The notes under the pieces were generated by a model. It was not told the DNA's origin. It saw nothing but the letters and a program-made list of their open reading frames with translations, and made no database searches. This document shows, piece by piece, positions 23,042 through 33,889 of a DNA stretch of 64,000 bases; position 1 is the stretch's first letter, and each line of letters starts with the position of its first letter. The stretch lies in assembly GCF_027595985.1 (NCBI RefSeq), contig NC_073306.1, positions 99,359,426 to 99,423,425 of the forward strand, written 5' to 3'. The translations under genes and the position numbers were made by a program. This DNA is from Sorex araneus. Its lineage: Eukaryota; Chordata; Mammalia; Eulipotyphla; Soricidae.

Positions 23042-23721
23042 TTATTTTGTTTTCAGAGGACTTAGAACCAAGTTCCCGGAAGAGAGTGACACAGAGAGTC
23101 TCTTGCCCCCACATCAGGCAGTCTTCCCTGGGGCCTCTCAGAGCGGGTGGCTTCAGCTTCCATCCCCACCCAGAGCAGAGCTCCCACGGCCGAAGAACTC
23201 CGGAGCCTAGCCACAGCCATGCTCAAGGCCCCTCTCCACACGTTCGGACAAGCCTCATGCATGAAGGTACCAGCAGAGGAATCCAGGTGTGTGGGACCCG
23301 GGGCTGAAACCTCCAAGCCTGTTCGGATCGGGACTGGGCCTCTTCCGCCCAGATTTCCCTTTTTCCTGTATCTAGGCAGTCACATCCAGGGACTTCCCCT
23401 GGTGTCGTGTAATCTCACCAACGGCCAACATCCAGAGACTTAAAACCAAGCTCCCGGAGCATCTTATAGCCTAGTTCTCCCTCGGGGAGAACCTGGCAAA
23501 CTACTGAGAGTTTCCTGCCCACATGGGAGAGTCTCGCAAACTCCCTATGGTGTATTCATATGCCAAAACCAGTAACAATAACAGGTCTCATTCCCCTGAC
23601 TCTGAAAGAGCCTCCAATGCAGCATCGTTGGGAAGGACAAGTAAAGAGAGGCTTCTAAAATCTCAGGGCTAGGACGAATGGAGACATTACTGAGACGGCT
23701 TGAGAAATTCGATGATCAACG

Positions 23722-23722
<1 letters not shown>
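23042..23722 (+). mobile_element. Composite repeat 'X', copy 2
   Basis: Plus-strand member of the ~650-bp family, the most complete copy. It starts near 'TTTTCAGAGGACTTAGAACC', passes 'TCGGATCGGGACTGGGCCTC' and ends with the second-SINE tail 'GGAGACATTACTGAGACGGC...GATGATCAACGGGATGATG', which runs straight into the trinucleotide repeat. Confidence 0.78.
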
Positions 23723-23760
<38 letters not shown>

Positions 23761-23786
23761 GGATGATGAGGATGATGAGGATGATG

Positions 23787-23849
<63 letters not shown>
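23722..23849 (+). repeat. (GAT)n microsatellite
   Basis: About 128 bases of GAT/GAG triplets directly follow the tail of composite repeat X. The normal tail of that family already contains GATGACAGTGAT, which probably seeded the expansion. Open frames of Asp, Met or Ser across it are artefacts. Confidence 0.95.
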
Positions 23850-24104
23850 TTTTCAGAAAGCAAACACAGGCCAGAGAAGATAGCTCAAAATACTGGAACT
23901 GTAGCTCTGATTCTGGCATTTCTTGGTTCCCTGAAAAATGAAATGATTTGTTGTGACTGAGAGTGACCCAAAGTATCTACTCCCCCTGGAAGTAGACTAT
24001 GATTGACATTCAATATGGGCCTAAATATGAAACAAAACCAAATTAAGCGAACATATAAAACAACTCCCCTGTTAAACTCTAAGATACTTTAGAATAAGTG
24101 ACAT

Positions 24105-24260
24105 GGGTGTTGGGAGGTGGCACAGGGGTTAAGGTGGTTGACTCACATGTTCCTGACACAGGTTCAATCCCTGGTACCACATGGTCCCCACAGCAAGTAT
24201 AGCCCTGGAGGTCTCCAAGCATCGCTGGGGTAGCCAGGGTAATCCTGGGCACCACAAAGC
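24105..24260 (+). mobile_element. tRNA-headed SINE-like remnant, very old
   Basis: 'GAGGTGGCACAGGGGTTAAG' plus 'CAGGTTCAATCCCTGGTACC' resembles the SINE head, but the tail is not recognisable. Confidence 0.4.
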
Positions 24261-24881
24261 CAGGAGCAACACGCCATCCTCAGGCTTTTGCTTTGAACTA
24301 ACGGTAGGCCTAGCTGACAAAGAATTGCTGGTGGGCCCCCAGAGCCTTGTGAGCACCCTTTGGAGCACTCTTTGGAGGCACCCTAAAGAGAAACAAAAAC
24401 AAAACAAATGAGTGAGTTCTTCCAAACCTTTAAAGCTTACTGACAATTGTTTTCAGACTCTTTCAGAAAGTAAAAAGAAACAGAACCCCCAAGCCCCAAG
24501 CCAACAGTTTCCATGAGGCAAACATTGCCATGACACCAAAAGAAGACAGAAACACTAAAAAAGAAAAAGAAAGAAACAATAAACTTATATTCCTGATAAA
24601 CACAGATACAAAGATCCTCAACAAAACGTTAGCAAGTAGAATATAACAGCACATCAAAAAGATCATACACTATGACCAAGTAGGATTCATCCTTGGGATA
24701 TAAGAATGGTTTAAAATACACAAGTCAATCAACATAATAAACTATATCAATACAATAAAAAGAAAAACAATATGGTCTTGTCAATAGATGCAGAGAAAGC
24801 ATTTGACAAGATCCATATTCATGATTAAAAAAATCAATAAAATGGGAGTTGAAGGAACATAGTTAAAGTCATCTAGTCATT

Positions 24882-25046
24882 GGGGCTGGAGCAATAGCAC
24901 AGCAGGTAGGGCGTTTGCCTAGCATGTGGCCGACCCGGGTTCGATTCCCAGCATCCCATATGGTCCCCTGAGCACCGCCAGGAGTAATTTCTGAGTAAGA
25001 GCCAGGAGTAACCTCTGTGTACTGCTAGGTATGACCCAAAAAGCAA

Positions 25047-25076
<30 letters not shown>
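24882..25076 (+). mobile_element. tRNA-headed SINE
   Basis: Inserted in the L1 ORF2 fragment, with GTCATCTAGTCATT at 24868-24881 and 25077-25090 and a (TAA)n tail. Confidence 0.95.
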
Positions 25077-25077
<1 letters not shown>

Positions 25078-25325
25078 TCATCTAGTCATTACAGGCCACA
25101 GCAAATACTATACTCAGTGGTGAAAAACTGAAAGCTTTCCTTCTAAGATCAGGCACAAGACAAGGTTATCCACTCTTACCCTACAATTCAATATAGTATT
25201 GGAAGTCCTTGCCATAGGAATTAGATAAGAAAGAGAGACGAAAGACATCCAGATAGGAAAAGAAATCAAACTTTCATATTTTGCCAAGACATGATAACTA
25301 AACTTAAAAAAACCCTAGAGACTCT

Positions 25326-25374
25326 ACACACATACACACACACACACACACACACGCACACTCACACACACATA
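25326..25374 (+). repeat. (CA)n microsatellite
   Basis: About 49 bases of mainly CA dinucleotides with a few interruptions, inside the L1 ORF2 fragment. Confidence 0.93.
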
Positions 25375-25690
25375 AACTTCTAGAAACAAGCTTGTACAGT
25401 AAAATGGCAGGCAACAAAATTAACATTCAGAAATCCATGGCTTTGCAATAATCAAACAATGAAGGAGAAGAGAGAAATTTAGATAAACAATGCCATTCAC
25501 ATTGCACACAATGCACCCCAGAAAATCAAGTACCTAGGAATAAGTTAACAAAATGGTGAAACTCTATACAAAGAAAGCTATAAAACTCTACTAGGTAAAA
25601 TAAAAGAGGATATGAGGAAATAGAAACACATTCCCTGTCCATGGATTGAAGGATTAACATTGTCAAACTGGAAATATTGTCACTCCCATT

Positions 25691-26682
25691 CCTTTGTTTA
25701 TCTGTAAATTCTTCTCTGTGCTCTCCTCCCTAACCAGTTAATCACCTTTTTCCCTAATCAGATTCTGTTAGCTTGTAAGATCAGATCCTTCTAAGGACAC
25801 TGCACTTGTATTGTAAGCTATGTCTTTTACATAGTTTACCTTAAAGCAATGTCCTTTCTGTATGGACACAGGAAGATAGTTAATATTATGATTTTATAAC
25901 TTGGGAGTTTTTGACTCCGAATAATGTTGACTCCTAGACATCTGCTTTCTCGACTCAGTTCCCCTTAGTGCCTAGCACCCCCAAAAGCAGGGTCCCAATG
26001 AGGGACTGAATGGACCCAGGGCAAGCTGTGAGCTACTCTGGCATCAAAATGGGCCAGGTCAAGCGCCATAATACTTAACTATAAGTTAAGAGCACGGTCA
26101 TGGACAAATTCTGTCATGACCCAAAAGAGGTAACTGGATAAGGACCCTGCTGGGGTTAGAAAGACTAACCTGGCCTGAGGACTGTGGTCTGGAATATATA
26201 GTGAGATGTCCTCAGGAAGAACCAAACTTTAAGTTTGATATATTTCTTACTGTGATAATACAGAATGACATTGCTACAAATATTATAGAAGTAAATTTAC
26301 TACAACTATTTAAGTGGATTACTAGTTGAGGAAAGAAGAAAGTGACACACCCTGAATGGAATCCTGCCCTTGGGCGGATCTCCTAGTAATCTGGAGTAAT
26401 CTCTTTAGATGAGATTTTGTCCTTGAGTTAATCTCCAGGAGGCCTTACCTCTCTCTGTTGATTTGTTAGTGTTATACCCCACCTTCTTATCACAACCCTA
26501 GAGGAGCTAGCTAGGAATGAAGGGCCACAGGGATTGAGGAAGAAAGAGTGTGTGAAATGGGAGAGATGAGAGATTGAATAAATGGCAACTAATCAGCTAC
26601 CAGCTTGGTCCTCGTTGTTACTTTGTCTGTCCAAGGCAACAGCCATCCCGGGTGGAGAAGTGTCTGGAGAGCACCAAATGCA

Positions 26683-26684
<2 letters not shown>
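25691..26684 (+). mobile_element. Possible LTR-like insert within L1
   Basis: This block separates two parts of a decayed L1. It has an AATAAA (26577-26582) in 'GATTGAATAAATGGCAAC' near its right end, as LTRs do, but I could not fix matching ends or a target duplication. It could also be another non-LTR insertion. Confidence 0.35.
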
Positions 26685-26718
<34 letters not shown>

Positions 26719-26960
26719 CGGAAAGCCCGCAAACACATCCTTGCGCGTATATATTTTTCACAGTATACGATTCCTCCGTTCCTCCCAGAGAGCCCACAAA
26801 CTACGGAGAGTATCCCGCCCGCACTGCAGAGCCTGGGGAGCTACCCGTGGCATATCCAATGTGCCAAAAACAGTAACAAGTCTCACAATGGAGACGTTAC
26901 TGGTGCCTGCTCGAGCAAATTGATGAACAGTGCTTGTAGCACTGAAAAATATGTTCTGCA
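26685..26960 (+). mobile_element. Second-type SINE tail after (GA)n
   Basis: A (GA)n run at 26685-26716 is followed by the long-tail module 'GAGTATCCCGCCCGCACTGC' to 'GAGCAAATTGATGAACAGTG'. The tRNA head is missing, replaced by other sequence. Confidence 0.7.
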
Positions 26961-27650
26961 TCACAAATCATAAGTGATTAGCAAATCAAAGTAAGAAGAT
27001 ATCGCCTTACACCAGTGAGTTACTGGCACACATCACAAAGACTGTTAACAGTGTTGGTGTGGATGTAAGAAAAAGGAACTCCTATCCACTGATGTTGGGA
27101 TTGTTGACTGGTACAACCTTTTTGGAAAAAAACATGGATGGTTTTTAAAAAACTAAAGAATTGAGCTTAAATATGACACAGCAATCCTACTTCTGGGCCT
27201 GTACACCCACAGCCCAAATATTCCATTTCACAAAGACATTTTTCACTCTTACGTTCTTTGGAGTGAATATAGCCAAATCTGGAAATAACCCATGTGTCCC
27301 AAGACAGATGACTAAATAAAGAAACTATCAACACAATCGATACTACTCAGTTACAAGAAATGTGCAGTTTACCACTACACGGATGGAGCTGGAGGGTATC
27401 ATGCTGAGTGAACCCAGTTATAGAGAGGCAGATACAAAATGGCCCTCTCATAGTGTGATATAAAGAATCACGGTGGCTTGCTCCTCAAGCCCGAGTTTCC
27501 TCTTGGACAAGTATCTCACTTGCTTGTCTGTAGTTTCTTTGTTGGATTGCTTACTTGATCTTGATTGCTCATGTTCTCTTGTGAACACATTCCTTCCCCT
27601 GCCCCCATCTTTCTAAATAAGCTTCATTGAATAAAAATCATATTGCTTCA
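26961..27650 (+). mobile_element. Old L1 ORF2 C-terminal region
   Basis: 'ACCAGTGAGTTACTGGCACA', 'GCAATCCTACTTCTGGGCCT' and 'GAGGGTATCATGCTGAGTGA' follow L1 ORF2 order with many changes. The last ~200 bases are not clearly L1. Confidence 0.65.
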
Positions 27651-27671
27651 CTTTAAAAACAAAAAAAATCA

Positions 27672-27862
27672 GGGCTGGAGCAATAGCACTGCTGGTAGGG
27701 CATTTGCCTTGCATGCAGCTGACCTGGGTTTGATTCCCAGCATCCCATATGGTCCCCCAAGCACCGCCAGGAATAATTTCTGAGTGAAGAGCCAGGAGTA
27801 ACCCCTGAGTGTGACCCAAAAAGCAAAAAAAATAAAAAATAAAAATAAAAAAATAAAAACAA
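27672..27862 (+). mobile_element. tRNA-headed SINE
   Basis: Plus-strand copy with a short tail module and a long A-rich (AAAAAT)n end. Confidence 0.9.
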
Positions 27863-28140
27863 AAGAATCATAGTTAGGGAACATAAAATGGTCAAATGGG
27901 CAAAAGCAATAGAATCTAAGACTGGATCTGTGCACTGGAGTTTACCAGGACAGTGAGATGTGGAGACATGTAGGAGTGTTGAGGCAGAGGAATGTGACAG
28001 GGAGGACTCTGAGACAATGGTGGAGGGAAATAAACACTCTGATGGGAAGTGTGGTGGTGGAATGTTGTATGCAGGGAGCACTATCATCAACAGTATTGTA
28101 AAACTGTAAATCATAGTGATTAAAATACAATTAAAAAAAT
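27863..28140 (+). mobile_element. Old L1 3' UTR-like sequence
   Basis: 'GACAATGGTGGAGGGAAATA' and the ending 'CATAGTGATTAAAATACAATT' follow the L1 3'-UTR pattern seen elsewhere in the window, with high divergence. Confidence 0.5.
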
Positions 28141-28156
28141 TTTAAAGGGAAGAATT

Positions 28157-28329
28157 GGGCTGGAATGATAGTACAATAGGTAGGACACTCCCCTTGCATG
28201 CAGTTGACCCAGGTTTGATACCCAGCACCCCATATGGTTTCCTGAACCCCACTAGTAGTTATCCTTGTGTTCAGAGCCTGAAGTAGCCCCAAGAACCTCC
28301 AGATGTGCCACCCCCAGCAAAAAAAAAAG
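28157..28329 (+). mobile_element. tRNA-headed SINE, older
   Basis: Plus-strand copy 'GGGCTGGAATGATAGTACAA' to 'AGATGTGCCACCCCCAGC', ending in poly-A. Confidence 0.85.
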
Positions 28330-28887
28330 GAGAGGACTTTCTCTTCCTAGCTGACTAAAAACATCTGCTAATCCATCATATCTGTGCCCAAATTTACTCT
28401 AAACTAACAACAGTAGCTTTGTGTAACAATAATAATGCTAGTGCCTGAGAGAATGTCATGTGTTGACTGTTTATAGTTTAATAAATAGATGCATGTCTCG
28501 GTAATAATTACAAGATACAATTACATTCTTAGAATGGGTTTACCATCAATCATAGGCCTATCACGGTGTTCCTCAAGAGAAAAAATAGAGTCACTGCAGT
28601 ACCACTGGAGAAGTTATTCCAGTTTTCCTTAGTTGTCAGGTGTCTGTGTGCAGGATAATCCTCAGTTGGGGCCCAGGCATGTATCACTAATCAGGGAACT
28701 TATTCCAATTTATACTGCACTCCAACTTTAGCTTAAGCAGCTTACTCTGTAGTGACAAGTGGATATTTTATAACAATTGCTGATAGATAATTAACATAAA
28801 AGTGGTTTACATAATGTCCTTCCATAAGTACACAGGCATTGTTATAGATGTATTTTATGGGGAATTTTGTATTCTCAATAACCTTTC

Positions 28888-29050
28888 CAGGGAGCAAGAG
28901 ATCATAGTATAGCGGGTAAGGTGCTTGCCTTGCATGTGGCTGACCTGGGACCCCATATGATCCCCTGTATACTGCAAGGAGTGGTCCCTGAGCACAGAGC
29001 CAGGTGTAATCCATGAGCGCTGGCAAATATGGTCCCCAACCAAAATCATC
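28888..29050 (+). mobile_element. tRNA-headed SINE, old
   Basis: 'GGAGCAAGAGATCATAGTAT' to 'AATATGGTCCCCAACC', then (CAT)n. The B box is partly deleted. Confidence 0.65.
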
Positions 29051-29503
29051 ATCATCATCATCTTCCCACACAACAGGCAGAAATGGTTTTCAGTGTGGGC
29101 TTTTGGAAGCATAGAACACGCGCCAACACACCACTGAAAACCCTTTTGTGGATTCCCTCCCACCTAAAATCAGTCCAGATCCTTCAGGACTTCCTATTCA
29201 GCTCCTGTGCTCTGCACCCTGACCTTCTTTCCCTGCCTTGTGGCTGACTTGCAGGCAGGTTCGTCCTTGTCCCTTGCCTGCAGAGCCTCTGCAGAAGCCA
29301 CGCCCAGCTGGGGCTCCTCACTCTTCTTCACCTTCTCACCTGGGTATTGTTGCAGGGCTCTGCCCTTGTCTCTGACATTGGCTCTGACATTCTTACATGA
29401 TGGTGTTTGTTGCTTCCTTGCTGTTGCTTGTCTCTCCCTAGAAGAACATAAGCCCCATGAGGGGAATGACCTCAGTCTGTCGAATTTTGGGGTATTCTTT
29501 CCA

Positions 29504-29672
29504 TTTTCAGAGCCACACCCAACGGTGCTTGGGGAGCTACTCCCATATCTGTGCTTTCAGCAGTGAGTCACTCTCAGTGGTGCCCAGGGGACAGTATTGT
29601 CCAGGGCACAGAACCTGGGGTCCTGTCTGCAAAGCACGTGCTCAGCTCTTGAGCTAACTAACTCCGGGCTCA
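29504..29672 (-). mobile_element. tRNA-headed SINE, old
   Basis: Antisense copy: 'AGAGCCACACCCAACGGTGC' to 'GAGCTAACTAACTCCGGGCT'. Just before it, 'AACATAAGCCCCATGAGGGG' resembles an L2 end. Confidence 0.6.
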
Positions 29673-29855
29673 ATACTGGGTTCTAACACTTAAAGCCATA
29701 TGTGGCACAAGTGGGGGAAAGAAGGCAGTAAATGTTTTTTAAGTCTTTATAAAAAGAAGCAAACATGTTGGAGATGCTTGCATTGGTTACTTGATGAATT
29801 GATGACAAACATAAGTAAGCCTCCAGTACATATTTTTCAAAAATGCTAGGGTGTT

Positions 29856-31076
29856 CAAAAGAAACAGTGACCAAAATACAAAGACAGTCTACAGAATGGA
29901 AAAGGATATTCACCCAATACACATCTGATAAGGGGTTGATGTCAAGGATATACAAGGCACTGGTTGAACTCTACAAGAAGAAAACTCCCAACCATCAAAA
30001 AATGGGGGATGGAAATGAACAGAAATTTTCTCAAAGAAGAAATCAGAATGGCTAAAAGACACATGAGAAAATGCTCTACATCACTAATCATCAGGGAGAT
30101 GCAGATTAAAACAACACTGACATATCATTTTACACCACAGAGACTGGCCCACATCCAAAAGAACAAAAGCAACCGCTGTTGGAGAGGATGTGGGGAGAAG
30201 GGGACTCTCCTTCACTGCCGGTGGGAATGCCGACTGGTTCAGCCCTTTTGGAAAATAATATGGACGATTCTCAAAAAATTAGGAATTGAGCTCCCATTTG
30301 ACCCAGCAATACCACTCCTGGGAATATATTCTGGAGAGGCAAAAAGGTACAGTAGAAATGACACCTGCATTTGTATGTCAATTGCAGCACTGTTTACAAT
30401 AGCCAAAATCTGGGGAAAAAACAGAGTGCCCAAAAACAGATGACTGGTTAAAGAAACTTTGGTACATCCACACAATGGAATACTACGCAGCTGTTAGAAA
30501 AGATGAAGTCATGAAATTTGCATATAAGTGGGTCAACATAGAAAGTATCATGCTAAGTGAAATGAGTCAGAAAGAGAGAGACAGACATAGAAAGATTGCA
30601 CTCATCTGTGGAATATAAAATAACAGAATGAGAGACTAACATCCAAGAGTTGTAGAGATAAGGATCAGGAGGTCTGCCCCACAGCTTGGAAACTGGCCTC
30701 ACATGCTGGGGGGAAAAGGCAGCTCAGATAGAGAAGAGAACACCAAGTAGAGGATGTTGGGAGGACCCATTTGGGTTGGAAGATGCGAACTAAAAGTAAA
30801 CTATAGACCAAACATGAAGGCCACTCAATACCTCTATTGCAAACTACAACACACAAAAGGAGAGAGAACAAAAGGGAATGCCCTGCTGTAGAGGCAGGGT
30901 AAGGTGGTGGGGGATGGGTTGGGAGTAGTGAGAGGGATAATGGGATCACTGATGGAGGTGAATGGGCACTGGTGGAGGGATGGGTAAACGATCACTGTAT
31001 GAGTGAAATGCAAACACAAAAGTTCATAAGTTTGTAACTGTACATCACAGTGATTCTCTAATAAAAAATATTTTTT
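29856..31076 (+). mobile_element. L1 insertion, 5'-truncated
   Basis: ORF2 C-terminus plus 3' UTR. An open stretch at 29964-30443 shows the ORF2 Cys-rich motif ([18 protein letters not shown]). Flanks are AAATGCTAGGGTGTT (29841-29855) and AAATGTTAGGATGTT (31077-31091). It split the inverted SLC47A1 duplicate. Confidence 0.92.
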
Positions 31077-31198
31077 AAATGTTAGGATGTTAATTTATTG
31101 ATGTATACTCTGTAGCTACCATAGTTATGGAAACACTTTAATTAGGATAGGAACAGAACGGAGAAAAGTCTCAACTTTGATATCCATTTCACACTCAG

Positions 31199-31275
31199 GT
31201 CTCTGTGTCTTCCTTTAAGCCCTTTTCTATTTGGTCTACAACTGCAGCATAAGCTGGATTGAAGGTACCAACCAG
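31199..31275 (+). pseudogene. SLC47A1-like pseudo-exon
   Basis: This 77-bp copy corresponds to the 95-bp exon at 59135-59229 and is flanked by an intact AG and GT. By eye about 66 of 77 aligned bases agree. It lacks 18 bases (six codons, in frame), and a CAA codon has become TAA, so it cannot encode the helix. Confidence 0.82.
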
Positions 31276-31404
31276 GTAACAAATATGATAACAATTATTA
31301 TCTTACAGATATAATTAGTATTTAATAAGACTAATCAAACGTTTAATAGTATTTTAAGTTAAATATTATTTTTATTATAAAAATAACACAATTATTATAA
31401 CAAG

Positions 31405-31589
31405 CTTTTTTTTCTTTTCTTTTTTTTGGGGGGGGTCACACCTAGCGATTAACAGGGGTTACTCCTGGCTCTGCACGCAGTAATTACTCCCGGCAGTGCT
31501 TGGGGAACCATATGGGATGCCAGCGATCAAACCCGGGTTGGCCGTGTGCAAGGCAAACACCCTACCCACTGTACTATCACTCCAGCCCC
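31405..31589 (-). mobile_element. tRNA-headed SINE
   Basis: Antisense copy with TTATAACAAG at 31395-31404 and 31590-31599. It lies inside the inverted SLC47A1 duplicate and is absent from the gene. Confidence 0.92.
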
Positions 31590-32135
31590 TTATAACAAGT
31601 ATTTCTGACAAGTCCTGTTAGAATTGTTGCTAACTTATCCTATGGCATGCCAAAGGATCAACATTGGAAAGTACATTTGAAATTTGACTCACTCAGAACC
31701 TTGACATTTATCTCACACTGGTGTTAGGGGGCAGAGAAAATAATATTTTGGCACATTTTTCTATATTCACTTATTTCTACTAAGGACTCAACTGAAAAAT
31801 ATTAACTTAGAACATATACTATTTTGGGTGTGATCATTTTAGAAAACAGTTTATTTCCTGCTGATACTGTATTATTGTCATTTATTAGGCATCCAGTTTC
31901 CTTGAAAGTATGCCAATTAGTTGGGATCAATGGGAAGTAGTTTGGGCAGAACCACGACCTATGGGTAGAGGGTCATATGGGGCTCTCTGAATTGTGAGCC
32001 CTTTTATTGTCCTACAGCTTTACATCAGATGGAAAAGAAGTTGGCTAGGTGTAGCAAACTGTTAAGTCATGAACTTGATTTTAGTTACACAATCTATCAC
32101 TTTAGTTTTGACCACCCTCTGAGGCAGGCAGGTAT

Positions 32136-33296
32136 ATAGGGAATCCCTGGCAATGAGGTCTTAGGGAATAACAAAACTAAGATGTGATCCAAAAAAGTTA
32201 TTTTTCACTTGCTCTAAAATGGTCCAAAAAGTCATGAAGGCCAGACTCTTTGTGGACACAGGAACTGAGGCAACAGAGAAAAATGAATCCCTAATGGTGA
32301 GGAAAAGCTTCATCAAAAACAAACTGCTGTGATGAGGACAAAAATTCAGAGCTCTTCCTCCAAGACAATATCCTGATTAACTCATGTCTTCAGAAAACTT
32401 CAGGCCAAGGTAATTTTGAGACTATCCACAAATAGCTCAGTTTAAAAAAAAAAAAAACTATTCAGGACTCTCTCTCCTCCGAAGAATTCTCTCTTGAATG
32501 TGTTACTTTCTTTCCTCCCCTCTTTATAATCTCTAAATCAAATTATTCTGCTTCACTGTTGTCTCCTCCTGAAACTCTTTTCTGTGAGGGAAGGCAACAG
32601 ACCTGGACAGAACCTGGTTGAGATTAGGGCTGATTTTCCTTTTCATGAAAATAGCAACTCGTGGCCCCAGCCAGTGCTCCATAGCTCCCTGAGAAGTCGG
32701 GTAGTGGGATTAATTCCCATACTTTGCAGATCAAGTGGAACTTAGGTGCAGTCTAACATTTTCCTAGTGGAGCTGGCAAGAGACAAGTGTTCACAGTATG
32801 TCGGTGCTTGTGACAGACTATCAGTTCTGGTCCTCCCGAGCCCTTCCCTGATAAAGAGGAAGGCTCCAAACTCCACTCTCAAGGCTTCTCTCTCTCGCAT
32901 CTCCCCACTTTACACAAGTACCTACAGTACCTCTAGGTTTCAAATCCCATTTGATTTTCCTAATTGTGATGTATAGATGTCATATGTGCTTATATATTAC
33001 ACATATGTAATACTTTTCTATATTCAGTTTGATTTATTGGTGAATAAAATGTACAACTAAGTTGGACCTTAAACTACTAATTAGATGATGACACCATTTA
33101 TCTTTAGACCTTAGTCCTTCTATCAGTGCTTTGGAACACCAAAATGCACAAGTGCAAAATAGATGTTAAATTTGCAAATGTAGCAACAAGACGATTTCTG
33201 CTGTGGAATGACTTTCTGTTGCTATTTAATCATAAATTTGATTAAGAGTTTTTCAAAGGTCTTAACTAAAATAAGACCTTAATCACGTCACTGGGA
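32136..33296. other. Mostly unassigned; weak SLC47A1 intron similarity at its end
   Basis: No gene seen. Around 33,060-33,180 'TGACACCATTTATC...AAATGCACAAGTGCAAAATA' resembles the SLC47A1 intron near 56,300-56,400, so the inverted duplicate may reach here. Confidence 0.35.
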
Positions 33297-33462
33297 CCAG
33301 AGGGATAGTACAGCAGGGAAGACATTCTTTTTGCATGTGCTCAGTCTAGGTTTGATCCTTGGCACCCCATATGGTACCCTGGGTCCTGCCAGGAGTGATG
33401 CTGAACTAAGAGCCAGGACTAATCCCTGCTCACCATCAGATATGTCCTCTCCCACAAATCAC
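33297..33462 (+). mobile_element. tRNA-headed SINE, old
   Basis: 'GGACCAGAGGGATAGTACAG' to 'CAGATATGTCCTCTCCC', well diverged. Confidence 0.7.
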
Positions 33463-33889
33463 CACTTACCCAATTGTAAATGTTAATGATGTGCCTCAGG
33501 AAGCATGGCGATGAGCTGGTGATGGTGTCCTCTGAATTGTGGCTAGACTGATTATCAGATTACCAATAATAATTGATTTTGTAGAGAATCCACACAATCC
33601 TAGTGGAGGTCAAGAAAAGAGCTACAATTTTAGGGAAAATTTTCTCCTAAATGATAACTTTATCATAGACTTTAAACTTAATTTTCCCTGTTGTAAGTTT
33701 TCTTTCTTACTGTGAATAAATTTTTCTTTCCTAAATGCAGCTGATTTTCTTATGAAAACATTAATTGCTGATCTACTTCTGTTTGTGTATTCCGCTAATT
33801 AATGTATTTCAGCTTATTGAAGTGCCTTTCAAGCCCTACCTCAGGTAATGCCTCAGTTTTTTTTTCACTTAACATAAAATTTGTCATTT

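Larger units (their letters stand above)
24505..25690 (+). mobile_element. L1 ORF2 fragment (reverse transcriptase region)
   Basis: Decayed plus-strand ORF2: 'GATCCTCAACAAAACGTTAG', 'GCAGAGAAAGCATTTGACAA', 'CAAGACAAGGTTATCCACTC'. A SINE and a CA repeat interrupt it. It may continue after 26,957. Confidence 0.8.
29820..32135 (+). pseudogene. Inverted, diverged duplicate of SLC47A1 intron-exon-intron
   Basis: Read on the plus strand, this stretch aligns with the minus-strand SLC47A1 segment from about 59,508 down to 56,480. Both intron flanks match as well as the exon, so it is a DNA-level copy and not a processed transcript. An L1 (29856-31076) and a SINE (31405-31589) interrupt this copy only. 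The SINE at 59286-59401 and the L1 at 56612-58523 interrupt only the gene. Weaker similarity may continue to about 33,180. I could not find the other four exons here. Confidence 0.8.

Noticed and set aside
23678-23941. Frames encoding runs of Asp, Met or Ser
   Set aside because: They are the three readings of a (GAT)n microsatellite, not genes.
29964-30443. 159-codon open frame
   Set aside because: It is the C-terminus of L1 ORF2, including its Cys-rich motif, in a 5'-truncated insertion with target duplications.
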